From contig JAWXUX010000001.1 in the NCBI GenBank assembly GCA_044426045.1, positions 62,001 through 126,000 on the forward strand: a stretch of 64,000 bases of DNA, in the 5' to 3' direction. This document shows, piece by piece, positions 41,549 through 50,633 of this stretch. Position numbers and translations under genes: made by a program. Numbering within the stretch: the first letter of the stretch is position 1; each line of letters opens with the position of its first letter. The notes below the pieces were generated by a model. It was given only the letters and a program-made list of their open reading frames with translations. It made no database searches and was not told the origin of the DNA. The DNA comes from JAWXUU01 sp044426045 (lineage in GTDB: Bacteria; Bacillota; Clostridia; Christensenellales; CAMQZB01).

Positions 41549-43495
41549 TTGAAAGGCAAGAAACAAGAACGTTACGACAACGTTAAAAATGAAATAAACA
41601 AAAGAAAAAGCGGAAAAATGATTAAAAAAGATTGGATAATCATCTCCGTTATTTTGGCGTTGGTAACAATCATTTCCTTTATCAATTTTGCAACAACACA
41701 AACTCCTCAAACGGGAATAACAATCCCAGAAGAAGATAAATATGTTATCGTTGAAATCCCCGACGGCTCGCTTGTTGGCGAGGTTTATATGTATGCTTCA
41801 GTATCGGAAGCTGAATATAATGAGATTTCAATTTATTCATCAAATTCACTAACGCTTGGATCATGGACGTCAAAAAACACCTATTCATTTGAAAATTCTG
41901 ATATGTATTCATGGCAACTTATGTATGATTTTGATGGTAAAACAACACAAAAATATATAATTTTCATGCTGAAAACAGAAGGCATGGCGCTCAACGAAAT
42001 TGTGCTTGCAAGCAGTCAAACTGGTGAAGCACTTGATGTGACAATTGTCGAATCAACAATTGTTAATGTTGAAAATCTCTTTGACGAAAGCAAGTATTTC
42101 ACAGGAAGCACAACAAACGTAAACAGCATGTATTTCGACGAAATCTATTTTGCAAGAACGGCATATGAGATTTTAAACGATTTGGAAATATACGAAACAT
42201 CCCATCCGCACCTTGGAAAACTTTTGATGTCGGTTGGTATTATCATCTTTGGCATGAATCCGTTTGGATACAGAATCATGGGACTTCTTTTCTCAATTCT
42301 CAGCGTGCTTGTGATGTATCTTTTTGGAAAAAAAGTGTTCAAATCAACAATGCTAGCCAGTGCCATGGCGGGATTTTTTGCGTGCGACGGACTTCGGTTT
42401 GTGCAAGGGCGAATTGCAACGGTGGATAGCTTCCTTGTGATGTTTATTATCCTCGCATTCTTCTTTATGTACACGTTTTTTGAAAAGGGCATGGATGTCA
42501 ACTCAATCAAACGCTCACTTGTGCCTTTCGGGCTTTCGGGTGTGTTCTTTGGGCTCGCGGCTTCGGTGAAATGGAACGGCTTATATGCAGGTCTTGGGCT
42601 TTGCATTTTGTTCGTTTTGATTTTGATAAGAACAATAAAAGAAAGAAACAAATTCTTCTCGCAAGAAAAGTCGGAAGAAGATAAAAAAGTGTATCAAAAA
42701 CGCTTTATGAATGCACTTATCATGATGTTTTTAACAGGCGTGGTGTTCTTTGTTTTGATACCACTTGGAATATATTTTGCAACATTTGCACTCGCGTATC
42801 AAGGCACCGACGCACTTGTGCCCGCGTTTATTCAAACGCAAGCCGAAATGTTTGGCTACCACACATGGGTTTCTGCCGAGCACGTAGCCTCATCTCCTTG
42901 GTGGAGCTGGCCACTGAATGGCAAAAGTGTTTATATGTATCTTGGTGATTCCAATTTTGGCAGTGATATGTATTCACGAATTCACTCTATGACAACAACC
43001 GCAATCGCAGTTTATGGCGTTCTTGCATGCGTTTATTTTGCAAGAAAAGCGGTGTATTATTTCAAAAAGAAAAAAGCGGGCACCTTAACTTACGGCGAAA
43101 AAATCTATTTTGACCACATCAAAACTCCTGCAATTTTCTTCACTGTGGGACTTTGTTCAAACTGGCTTCCATGGGCGGTTATCTCAAGATCGACATTCAT
43201 ATATCACTTCTATCCTGCAATGCCGTTTTATATCGGACTTATCGTGACGTATCTGCACAGCAAGATGTTGCTTCAAACAAACATTCATTATTCAGGTGAA
43301 ATGGTATTATTGAATGGCAAAAAAGGTACAATCACCGTGGGACAAAATGCATTTCGTTATGCATGTATAATCATTTTGATAAACTTCATATTGTTCTATC
43401 CAGCCTTTTCTGGTATGGCGATTGCGAAACTCCCTGCCGTGTTCGCATTTGGTTGGGCAAATGGCTTCTGGGGATTCGGACTTTTCCCATATTAA
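41549..43495 (+). CDS. Dolichyl-phosphate-mannose-protein mannosyltransferase-like (GT39/PMT)
   Basis: A 648-residue polytopic membrane glycosyltransferase. One TM helix near 30-52, then a beta-rich extracytoplasmic insertion (about 60-195). The PMT core follows: MYFDEIYFARTAYEIL (the acidic DE motif of the catalytic loop), SHPHLGKLLMSVGI, ASVKWNGLYAGLGL, YHTWVSAEHVASSPWWSWPL, and a C-terminal four-helix part with VISRSTFIYHFYPAMPFYIGL. These match PMT/GT39. It would move mannose (or another sugar) from a polyprenyl phosphate to secreted proteins. TTG 41549 is chosen because GGAGG lies 8 nt upstream; the ATG at 41543 is out of frame. The ~135-residue insertion before the catalytic motif is unusual. 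Confidence 0.85.
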   Translation: MKGKKQERYDNVKNEINKRKSGKMIKKDWIIISVILALVTIISFINFATTQTPQTGITIPEEDKYVIVEIPDGSLVGEVYMYASVSEAEYNEISIYSSNSLTLGSWTSKNTYSFENSDMYSWQLMYDFDGKTTQKYIIFMLKTEGMALNEIVLASSQTGEALDVTIVESTIVNVENLFDESKYFTGSTTNVNSMYFDEIYFARTAYEILNDLEIYETSHPHLGKLLMSVGIIIFGMNPFGYRIMGLLFSILSVLVMYLFGKKVFKSTMLASAMAGFFACDGLRFVQGRIATVDSFLVMFIILAFFFMYTFFEKGMDVNSIKRSLVPFGLSGVFFGLAASVKWNGLYAGLGLCILFVLILIRTIKERNKFFSQEKSEEDKKVYQKRFMNALIMMFLTGVVFFVLIPLGIYFATFALAYQGTDALVPAFIQTQAEMFGYHTWVSAEHVASSPWWSWPLNGKSVYMYLGDSNFGSDMYSRIHSMTTTAIAVYGVLACVYFARKAVYYFKKKKAGTLTYGEKIYFDHIKTPAIFFTVGLCSNWLPWAVISRSTFIYHFYPAMPFYIGLIVTYLHSKMLLQTNIHYSGEMVLLNGKKGTITVGQNAFRYACIIILINFILFYPAFSGMAIAKLPAVFAFGWANGFWGFGLFPY

Positions 43496-43539
43496 CAAAA
43501 AAATCACGCGAGAACAAAACTTGCGAAATAAAAAACTCA

Positions 43540-43573
43540 GCTTGCAAGAAAATAACTTGCAAGCCTTTGTTTT
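43540..43573 (+). terminator. Rho-independent terminator after mannosyltransferase gene
   Basis: GCTTGCAAG, loop AAAATAA, CTTGCAAGC, then CTTTGTTTT. Confidence 0.85.
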
Positions 43574-43585
43574 ATGTGATATAAT
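43557..43585 (+). promoter_or_regulatory. Sigma-A promoter for comM-dprA
   Basis: TTGCAA at 43557-43562 (inside the 3' arm of the terminator), 17 nt spacer, TATAAT at 43580-43585. Terminator and promoter are interleaved. Confidence 0.72.
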
Positions 43586-43663
43586 TGTGACATTATATAG
43601 TAATGCACAATATTTAGATAAATCTTAAAAAAAATCGCAAATTTCATGCAAAAGGGGGTTTTC

Positions 43664-45202
43664 ATGCTTTCAAGAATAAAAACGTTTGGTCTTTTTGGAA
43701 TAGAAGGCTATGAAATCACAGTTGAAGTTAACGTTGGACTTGGCATGCCAGCTTTCAATCTTGTTGGACTTCCCGATTCTTCCGTGAAAGAATCAAAAGA
43801 ACGTGTGAAAACCGCGATTGAAAACAGTGGTTTCAGATCAAAATATCAAAAAGTCACCGTGAACCTTTCCCCCGCCGATAAGAAAAAGGAGGGCACATTT
43901 TTCGACCTTCCTATCGCAGTTGGCATTTTGAGTTCAACTGGATATGTCAAAGCGGACGCAGAAACAATCTTTGTTGGCGAACTCTCCCTTGATGGCAGTA
44001 TCAACGGAGTGAGGGGAATTTTGCCAATCATCATTTCGGCAAAACAACACGGCTATAAAAAATTCATCATCCCCGACGACAATGTGAACGAAGCGAGCTA
44101 TATCGAAGGCATAGATGTTTATGCCGTGAAAACGCTTAAAGGTCTTGTCGCACATCTCAATGGCGATGCCGTCATTGAAAAAGCTGTGCAAAGGGAGTTT
44201 TTGCAAGTAGTTTCCGAAAACGAATTTTCCCATGATATGTCGCAAGTGAAGGGACAAGCCGTTGCAAAAAGAGCAATGGAAATCGCAGTCAGCGGTGGTC
44301 ACAACCTTCTTTTTGTCGGCGCACCAGGCATGGGCAAAACTATGCTTGCCAAATGCCTTCCATCAATCATGCCAACCATGAGGGCAGATGAAGCCCTTGA
44401 AATCACAAAAATCCATTCGATATCAGGCACGCTAGATTCAAAAGTGGGAATCGTGACAACGCGTCCTTTCAGAACCCCTCACCACACGGCAACAACGCCC
44501 GCCCTTTGCGGTGGCGGAACAAACGCCTTGCCGGGGGAAATCAGCCTTGCAACCCACGGAGTTCTTTTTCTTGACGAACTTCCCGAATATAACCGCCAAA
44601 CAATCGAATCACTGCGTCAGCCACTAGAGGACAGAGTGATATCCGTTGCAAGGGCGAACCAAAAAGCGATGTATCCCGCGAATTTTATGCTTGTTGCAAG
44701 CATGAACCCATGCCCATGTGGCAACTTTGGCTCAAGCAAGCCGTGCAGATGCACGCAAAGCCAAATCGCGAAATATCTCGCCAAACTCTCAGGTCCACTT
44801 CTTGACAGAATTGATATCCAAGTTGAAGTTGACTCAATCGAATATGACGAAATCTTAAAAAGCGAAACAAGCGAATCAAGCAGTGACGTGAAAGCCCGCG
44901 TTGAAAAAGCAAGGGAAATTCAGCTTGAAAGATACGCTGGCACAAAAGAAAAAACCAACTCGGAAATTTCCGATAAAGAAATGTCAAAATTTTGCAAACT
45001 TTCGGGTGATTGCGAAGCAATACTAAAAATGGCGTTTGAAAGTTTGAACCTTTCAATGCGTGGAAGAACAAGAATAATCCGCGTTGCAAGAACCATTGCA
45101 GACCTCGACGGCTCTACCGAAATTCAAGCACACCACATCGCCGAAGCAATCCAATATCGCACGCTCGATCGCAAATATTTTGTGAAAGGAGTGGGAAATT
45201 GA
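43664..45202 (+). CDS. comM: YifB/ComM family Mg-chelatase-like AAA+ ATPase
   Basis: 512 residues. The N-terminal ChlI-like/Lon-C-like domain has GLGMPAFNLVGLPDSSVKESKERVK and VNLSPADKKKEGTFFDLPIA. The central AAA+ domain has Walker A GAPGMGKTMLAKCLPSIMP, ISLATHGVLFLDELPEY and the Cys-rich MNPCPCGNFGSSKPCRC. The C-terminal Mg_chelatase_C has FKLSGDCEAILKMAFE-like and SMRGRTRIIRVARTIADL stretches. ComM is a helicase that aids branch migration of incoming DNA in transformation. ATG 43664 follows AAAGGGGG. dprA overlaps its stop, a pairing consistent with DNA uptake and recombination. Confidence 0.93.
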   Translation: MLSRIKTFGLFGIEGYEITVEVNVGLGMPAFNLVGLPDSSVKESKERVKTAIENSGFRSKYQKVTVNLSPADKKKEGTFFDLPIAVGILSSTGYVKADAETIFVGELSLDGSINGVRGILPIIISAKQHGYKKFIIPDDNVNEASYIEGIDVYAVKTLKGLVAHLNGDAVIEKAVQREFLQVVSENEFSHDMSQVKGQAVAKRAMEIAVSGGHNLLFVGAPGMGKTMLAKCLPSIMPTMRADEALEITKIHSISGTLDSKVGIVTTRPFRTPHHTATTPALCGGGTNALPGEISLATHGVLFLDELPEYNRQTIESLRQPLEDRVISVARANQKAMYPANFMLVASMNPCPCGNFGSSKPCRCTQSQIAKYLAKLSGPLLDRIDIQVEVDSIEYDEILKSETSESSSDVKARVEKAREIQLERYAGTKEKTNSEISDKEMSKFCKLSGDCEAILKMAFESLNLSMRGRTRIIRVARTIADLDGSTEIQAHHIAEAIQYRTLDRKYFVKGVGN

Positions 45203-46287
45203 AATATTCAAAAGACGAACTCGCGGTTCTAACGCTTGACATGGTAAGTGGCATAACCCTTGGGAAAAAGCACAAAATCTTGAAAATGTTTGGCTCGCCC
45301 GAGGAAATGTATGACGGCTTTTCTGTTGACCAAATTGATTTTTTGAAAAGCGATATTGTGAGAAAATTGCAACTTGCATTCTCGCCACTCTCGCAAAAAA
45401 TTCTGCTTGAGGAACTTGAAAACTTGCCGTGCGACATAACAACAATCGCAAGCTTTGACTATCCCGAAAGTTTAAACCAAATTTATGAACCTCCGCTATG
45501 CTTATATTATCGCGGAAACGTGAAACTTCTTTCGGGTGAAATAATAACATTCACAGGCACTCGCCATTCAACGATATATGGCACCGACGTCACAAACAAA
45601 TTCCTTTCAAAACTCATTGAAAAGCAAGTTGTTATCGCATCGGGCGTGTCGGATGGAATTGATAGAAACGTGATGGATAAAATTTCAGAAGACCAAGGCA
45701 CTCTTGTACTTGTGACCGCCGGCGGGATTGATAAAATCGTGCCAAGCATAAATAAAGGTATCGCGGAAAAAGTATCGAAAAACGGCTTGATATTTTCCGA
45801 GCACCGTCCCGACATCACTCCGCAAAAGTATCATTACGCAATGCGGAATCGAATTTTTGCGGGCATTTCAAACGCCGTTGTCATTGCCGAGGCGGAAAGT
45901 TCAAGCTCCAGTCTTGAAATCGCATCATCGGCTCTTGAATATGGCAAAGAGGTGTTTGCAATTCCAGGCAGTGTTCTTTCGGGCGCCTCAAAAGGCACAA
46001 ACACAATGATTGCAAAAAGCTATGCCGAAGCACTTATCGACGAAAAGCAACTTTTCGATATTTTAAGACTTGAATATAATTTCAAAAGCCAAACGCGAAC
46101 AATCGCAGTTGACGAGGCAGAGCAGTTAATTCTTGACACAATCGAAAAAGGCAAAACCCACATATCGGAAATCGCCGAGGCAACTAACACCCAAACAAAC
46201 ATCTTGCTTGTGAAGCTGTTGATGCTTGAAGGCAAAGGAATAATAAGAAATATCGGCTCAAACAGATATCAAAAATGCAATTTCTGA
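45199..46287 (+). CDS. dprA: DNA-processing protein DprA
   Basis: A 362-residue Rossmann-fold protein that loads RecA on incoming single-stranded DNA. The DprA core (about 105-290) has EIITFTGTRHSTIYG, IASGVSDGIDRNVMDK (family SGxARGID), LVLVTAGGIDKIVP, MRNRIFAGISNAVVIAEA and SSLEIASSALEYGKEVFAIPGS. A C-terminal winged helix (about 305-360) has HISEIAEATNTQTNILLVKLL. ATASGLARGID is changed to ASGVSDGID, a moderate divergence. TTG start at 45199 overlaps the comM stop, with AAAGGAG upstream. topA follows after 75 nt. Confidence 0.92.
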   Translation: MKYSKDELAVLTLDMVSGITLGKKHKILKMFGSPEEMYDGFSVDQIDFLKSDIVRKLQLAFSPLSQKILLEELENLPCDITTIASFDYPESLNQIYEPPLCLYYRGNVKLLSGEIITFTGTRHSTIYGTDVTNKFLSKLIEKQVVIASGVSDGIDRNVMDKISEDQGTLVLVTAGGIDKIVPSINKGIAEKVSKNGLIFSEHRPDITPQKYHYAMRNRIFAGISNAVVIAEAESSSSSLEIASSALEYGKEVFAIPGSVLSGASKGTNTMIAKSYAEALIDEKQLFDILRLEYNFKSQTRTIAVDEAEQLILDTIEKGKTHISEIAEATNTQTNILLVKLLMLEGKGIIRNIGSNRYQKCNF

Positions 46288-46362
46288 TTGCAAATCTGCC
46301 AAAGTCATAAAAAAACAAACAAGACCCGCAAGGGCAAATAAAATATAGAATAGGTGAAAATT

Positions 46363-48684
46363 ATGAAACTAGTTATCGTGGAATCACCAACGAAAGCAAA
46401 AACAATTGAAAAATATCTAGGCAAAAAGTATAAGGTTATCGCATCGCAAGGTCACATTCGTGATTTGCCAGAAAGCACACTTGGAATAGACGTCAAGGGT
46501 GATTTTTCGCCAAAATATGTGATTAGCCAATCGAAAAAAGACATCGTGAAAACATTGAAGGCACAAACAGCAAAAGCTGAAGAAGTCCTTCTCGCGACCG
46601 ATCCCGACCGTGAAGGTGAAGCGATCAGCTGGCATTTGGCGCAAGCCCTCAAATTGCCAACCGACATCAAAAACAGAATAGTTTTCAACGAAATAACTGA
46701 AAAAGCAGTGAAGCAAGCATTGACAGAGCCAAGGGAAATCGACCAAAACCTAGTTGATGCCCAACAAGCAAGACGTGCACTCGACAGGCTCGTTGGCTAC
46801 AAACTCTCGCCACTTCTTTGCAAGAAAATTTCAGGCAAACTTTCAGCGGGCAGGGTGCAATCTGTTGCCCTCAAATTCGTTGTCGATCGTGAAAAAGAAA
46901 TCAACGCTTTTAATAAAGAAGAATATCACGTTATAACAGCTATGCTAAAAGAAAAAGCTGATGCGAAAAAAGATTTCAAAGCGGTTCTTGCCAAAAAGGA
47001 CGGCAAAAAAATCACCGTGAAAACAACGGAAGAAGCAAACGAAATCAAAAAAGTAGTTGAAAAAGCAGATTTTATTTGCGGAAACATCAAGCGTGCACAA
47101 TCGAAATCATATGCACCACCACCGTTCACAACTTCATCAATGCAACAAGAAGCGTCAAACAAACTTGGCATGTCGTCAGATATAACAATGCGTGTTGCGC
47201 AACAGCTTTATGAAGGTATCAACGTTGAAGGTGAAGGTCATATCGCCCTCGTAACATATATCAGATCCGACTCTGTGAGAATCGCCGAGGATGCACTTTT
47301 CGAAGTGAGAAACGCAATCACGAAAATGTTTGGCGAAAGTTTCTTGCCGGAAAAACCAAACTATTTCAAAAACAAGAAAAACGCCCAAGACGCCCACGAA
47401 GCAATTCGTCCAGTTTCAGTTTCAAGAACGCCAAAATCACTTGAAGGCAAGCTCGACCGAAACCAAATGCGTCTTTATAGGCTCATATATGAAAGATTTA
47501 TTTCAAGCCAAATGACGCCCGCAGTTTATGACACGCTAACGGGTGAAATCAACGCGGAAAACTACGGTTTCAAATTCAGCGGAAAAATCTTGGTGTTTGA
47601 AGGGTATTTGAAAGCACAAGGCAAACAAAAGGTTGAAGAAAAAGAAGATGAAGACGGCGAAAACGCATATCTTCCAAACCTAGAAAGCGGACAAAAAACA
47701 TATCTTTCAACCCTATCAAGCGAGCAAAAATTCACAAAACCGCCCGCAAGATACACCGATGCAACGCTAATTCGTCTGCTTGAAGATAAAGGTATCGGAC
47801 GTCCAAGTACCTACGCATCAATTTTGACAGTGCTTTTGAAACGTCAATATACTTATAAAGAAAAAAAATACATCGTGCCAACAGAAGTCGCAGTTTTGGT
47901 GACAGAATTTTTGGAAAAACACTTTGTGGATATCATGGATCCAAAATTCACCGCAGAAGTTGAAGAAAAACTTGACGAAGTGGAACAAGACGGCAAAGAT
48001 TGGAAAGAAATCGTCAAAGATTTTTATAACCCAATGATGGAAATCATTCAAGCGGTGCAAACCGAACGTATCGAAACGGGCGAAACTTGCCCAAAATGCG
48101 GAATGATGCTACTTGAAAAAACTTCAAAATACGGCAAATATATCCAATGCGAAAACAAAGAATGTGGATATAAAAAACAACCAAAAGAAAACATCTCCGA
48201 CGTTATTTGCGAAAAATGCGGTGCAAACCTTATCATAAGAACGGGCAGATACGGCAAATTCCTTGCGTGTCCAAACTATCCCGAATGCAAAAACATCAAA
48301 TCACTTGACCACGAAGAAACAAAAACCGACGAAAAATGCGAAAAATGTGGCAGTGACATGATGGTGAAAAAAGGCAGATACGGCAACTTCCTCGCGTGCA
48401 CAAACGAAGAATGCAAGGCGATAAAATCAATGGCTAAACCCGTTGCAAAATGCCCATTCTGCGGAAAAGATGTCACTCAAAGAAGAAGCAAAACGGGCAA
48501 AATTTTCTACGGTTGCTCTGGCTATCCAGATTGCAATTTCATCAGCTGGGACATCCCAACGGGGGATAAATGCCCAACTTGTGGAACTTTCACAGTGATA
48601 AAAGAAACAAAAGCGGGCAAATTCATTCGTTGCACAAACAAAGGTTGCGACTTTGAAAAAGAAATAACGCAAACAGAAGAATAA
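46363..48684 (+). CDS. topA: DNA topoisomerase I
   Basis: A 773-residue type IA topoisomerase that relaxes negative supercoils. Toprim domain: LVIVESPTKAKTIEKYL and LLATDPDREGEAISWHL. Active-site Tyr (about 300) in TYIRSDSVRI. YEGINVEGEGHIALV and RPSTYASILTVL are also typical. The C-terminal 190 residues hold five consecutive zinc-finger-like Cys4 units (CPKC...CENKEC, CEKC...CPNYPEC, CEKC...CTNEEC, CPFC...CSGYPDC, CPTC...CTNKGC). Start ATG 46363 gives MKLVIVESP; a GTG at 46354 is also in frame. It lies between dprA and trmFO as in Bacillus. Confidence 0.96.
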   Translation: MKLVIVESPTKAKTIEKYLGKKYKVIASQGHIRDLPESTLGIDVKGDFSPKYVISQSKKDIVKTLKAQTAKAEEVLLATDPDREGEAISWHLAQALKLPTDIKNRIVFNEITEKAVKQALTEPREIDQNLVDAQQARRALDRLVGYKLSPLLCKKISGKLSAGRVQSVALKFVVDREKEINAFNKEEYHVITAMLKEKADAKKDFKAVLAKKDGKKITVKTTEEANEIKKVVEKADFICGNIKRAQSKSYAPPPFTTSSMQQEASNKLGMSSDITMRVAQQLYEGINVEGEGHIALVTYIRSDSVRIAEDALFEVRNAITKMFGESFLPEKPNYFKNKKNAQDAHEAIRPVSVSRTPKSLEGKLDRNQMRLYRLIYERFISSQMTPAVYDTLTGEINAENYGFKFSGKILVFEGYLKAQGKQKVEEKEDEDGENAYLPNLESGQKTYLSTLSSEQKFTKPPARYTDATLIRLLEDKGIGRPSTYASILTVLLKRQYTYKEKKYIVPTEVAVLVTEFLEKHFVDIMDPKFTAEVEEKLDEVEQDGKDWKEIVKDFYNPMMEIIQAVQTERIETGETCPKCGMMLLEKTSKYGKYIQCENKECGYKKQPKENISDVICEKCGANLIIRTGRYGKFLACPNYPECKNIKSLDHEETKTDEKCEKCGSDMMVKKGRYGNFLACTNEECKAIKSMAKPVAKCPFCGKDVTQRRSKTGKIFYGCSGYPDCNFISWDIPTGDKCPTCGTFTVIKETKAGKFIRCTNKGCDFEKEITQTEE

Positions 48685-48690
48685 TATTTC

Positions 48691-48724
48691 AATTAAAAAT
48701 TAAAAATTAAAAATTAAAAATTAT
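48691..48724 (+). repeat. Solo AT-rich heptamer array with GC-TTT-GC hairpin
   Basis: AATTAAA x4-5 in tandem, followed at once by AGGGGC-TTT-GCCCTT (48724-48738), a hairpin of the same GC-NNN-GC type seen at the edges of the large elements. No partner array on the other side. Confidence 0.65.
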
Positions 48725-48757
48725 AGGGGCTTTGCCCTTGCAATATAAAGGAAATAA

Positions 48758-50065
48758 ATGTCAATAATAAATATAATCGGCGGGGGGCTGGCGGGCTGTG
48801 AGGCTTGTTGGCAACTTGCAAAACGTGGCTACAATGTGCGACTTTTCGAACAAAAGCCTGTGAAATTTTCCGAGGCACATTCCCTTGCTGGACTTTGCGA
48901 GCTTGTTTGTTCAAACTCGCTGAAATCAAATGCAATAACGGGTGCTTGCGGACTTTTGAAAGAAGAAATGCGACGTCTTGACAGCTTGACAATCAAATGT
49001 GCCGACGAAACAAAAGTCGGTGCGGGCGGTGCACTTGCAGTTGACCGCGAGAAATATTCTCAGCTAGTAACAGATAAAATCAACGCTCTTGAAAATGTGG
49101 AAATAATCTATGGCGAGGTGACGGAAATCCCAGACGGAATAACAATCATCGCAACAGGCCCACTAACAAGTGGCACGCTTTATGAAAACATAATGAAACT
49201 CACGGGTGGCGATCTTCACTTTTTTGATGCCGCAAGCCCGATTGTCAAATTTGATTCAGTGGATATGAACTCCGCGTTCTTTCAAGACAGATATGACAAA
49301 GGTGATGGCGACGGTGACTATCTGAACCTTCCAATGGATAAAGAGGAATATCAAAATTTCTATCAAAATCTTATAAATGCCGAAAGGGCGGAACTTCACG
49401 AGTTCGAAAAAAAGGAAATTTTTGAAAGTTGCATGCCAATCGAAATCATGGCTTCCCGCGGTGAAGACACAATCCGTTTCGGGCCATTAAAACCCGTTGG
49501 ACTTCGCGACAGAAACGGCAATCGCCCATATGCAGTGGTGCAAATGCGAAAGGAAAATTCAAAAGGCGACCTTTATAATATGGTCGGTTTTCAAACAAAT
49601 CTCAAGTTTGGCGAGCAAAAGCGAGTGTTTTCAATGATACCCGCACTCAAAAATGCCGAGTTCGTGAAATATGGCGTTATGCACAGAAACTCATATATCA
49701 ACGCACCAAATTTGCTTGATAACGGCGTGAAATTCAAAAATGCCGAAAACTTATATTTCGCAGGTCAAATCACGGGAGTTGAAGGTTATGTTGAATCAGC
49801 AATGAGCGGACTTCTCGCGGGGCTAGCAATTCATCAAATGCTGTCTGGTAGTTCCCAAATCAGCTTTAACAATCAAACCATGATTGGGGCACTTGTTGGC
49901 TATATCTCAACGAATAATCAAAATTTCCAACCAATGAACGCGAATTTTGGTATACTTGACATGATTGAGTACAAAATGATAAGAAACAAGAAAGAAAGAT
50001 ACGAGCAAGCGGCAAATAGGTCACTTGCAATAATAGAAAAGATAAAAGTGGAATATAACCTATAA
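48758..50065 (+). CDS. trmFO: Methylenetetrahydrofolate-tRNA-(uracil-5-)-methyltransferase
   Basis: A 435-residue FAD enzyme that methylates U54 of tRNA to T using methylene-THF. N-terminal FAD motif INIIGGGLAGCEACWQLAKRG, then AELVCSNSLKSN-type CELVCSNSLKSN with the redox Cys, GGALAVDREKYS, RFGPLKPVGLRD, VGFQTNLKFGEQKRVFSMIP, and FAGQITGVEGYVESAMSGLLAG. All are diagnostic of TrmFO (Gid). It follows topA and precedes hslV as in the Bacillus codY operon, but xerC, which usually sits between, is missing. Confidence 0.96.
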   Translation: MSIINIIGGGLAGCEACWQLAKRGYNVRLFEQKPVKFSEAHSLAGLCELVCSNSLKSNAITGACGLLKEEMRRLDSLTIKCADETKVGAGGALAVDREKYSQLVTDKINALENVEIIYGEVTEIPDGITIIATGPLTSGTLYENIMKLTGGDLHFFDAASPIVKFDSVDMNSAFFQDRYDKGDGDGDYLNLPMDKEEYQNFYQNLINAERAELHEFEKKEIFESCMPIEIMASRGEDTIRFGPLKPVGLRDRNGNRPYAVVQMRKENSKGDLYNMVGFQTNLKFGEQKRVFSMIPALKNAEFVKYGVMHRNSYINAPNLLDNGVKFKNAENLYFAGQITGVEGYVESAMSGLLAGLAIHQMLSGSSQISFNNQTMIGALVGYISTNNQNFQPMNANFGILDMIEYKMIRNKKERYEQAANRSLAIIEKIKVEYNL

Positions 50066-50084
50066 AACTGAAAAAGGAGAAAAA

Positions 50085-50633
50085 ATGGCTATTGAACTTA
50101 AAGGAACGACAATTTGTGGTGTGAAACGTGACGGCGTGATTGCTATTGCGGGTGACGGACAAGTGACAATGGGTCAAAGCGTAGTTTTTAAAAACAACGC
50201 AATAAAAGTTCGCAGAATATATAACGGCGAAGTGATAACAGGGTTTGCGGGATCAGTTGCAGATGCGTTCTCGCTTTCTGAAAAATTTGAAGGCATGTTG
50301 AAAAAATATTCGGGAAACCTCATGCGTGCTGCTGTTGAAGTTGCAATGCTTTGGAGAAGCGATAAAGTCATGAGAAATCTTGAAGCAATGATGATTGTCG
50401 CAGATAAAAGCGAAATGATGATTCTTTCAGGCAACGGCGAAGTTATCCAGCCCGACGAAATTTGTGCAATAGGCAGTGGCGGAAACTATGCCCTCGCAGC
50501 AGCGAAAGCACTTTATAACGAAACAAACCTTTCAGCAAAGGAAATCGCAGGCAAAGCACTTGGCGTTGCAAGCGAAATTTGCGTTTTCACAAACGGCAAT
50601 ATAATAATTGAAACAGTGGGGGAAAAAGCATGA
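50085..50633 (+). CDS. hslV: ATP-dependent protease subunit HslV
   Basis: A 182-residue proteasome-like peptidase. After a short propeptide (MAIELKG) the catalytic N-terminal Thr8 is exposed in TTICGVKRDG. IAGDGQVTMGQSVVFKNNA, KVRRIYNGEVITGFAGSVADAF and the final region IGSGGNYALAAAKAL are standard. The propeptide is like that of Firmicute ClpQ, though there the nucleophile is reported as Ser in Bacillus; here it is Thr. Stop overlaps the hslU start (ATGA). Confidence 0.96.
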   Translation: MAIELKGTTICGVKRDGVIAIAGDGQVTMGQSVVFKNNAIKVRRIYNGEVITGFAGSVADAFSLSEKFEGMLKKYSGNLMRAAVEVAMLWRSDKVMRNLEAMMIVADKSEMMILSGNGEVIQPDEICAIGSGGNYALAAAKALYNETNLSAKEIAGKALGVASEICVFTNGNIIIETVGEKA

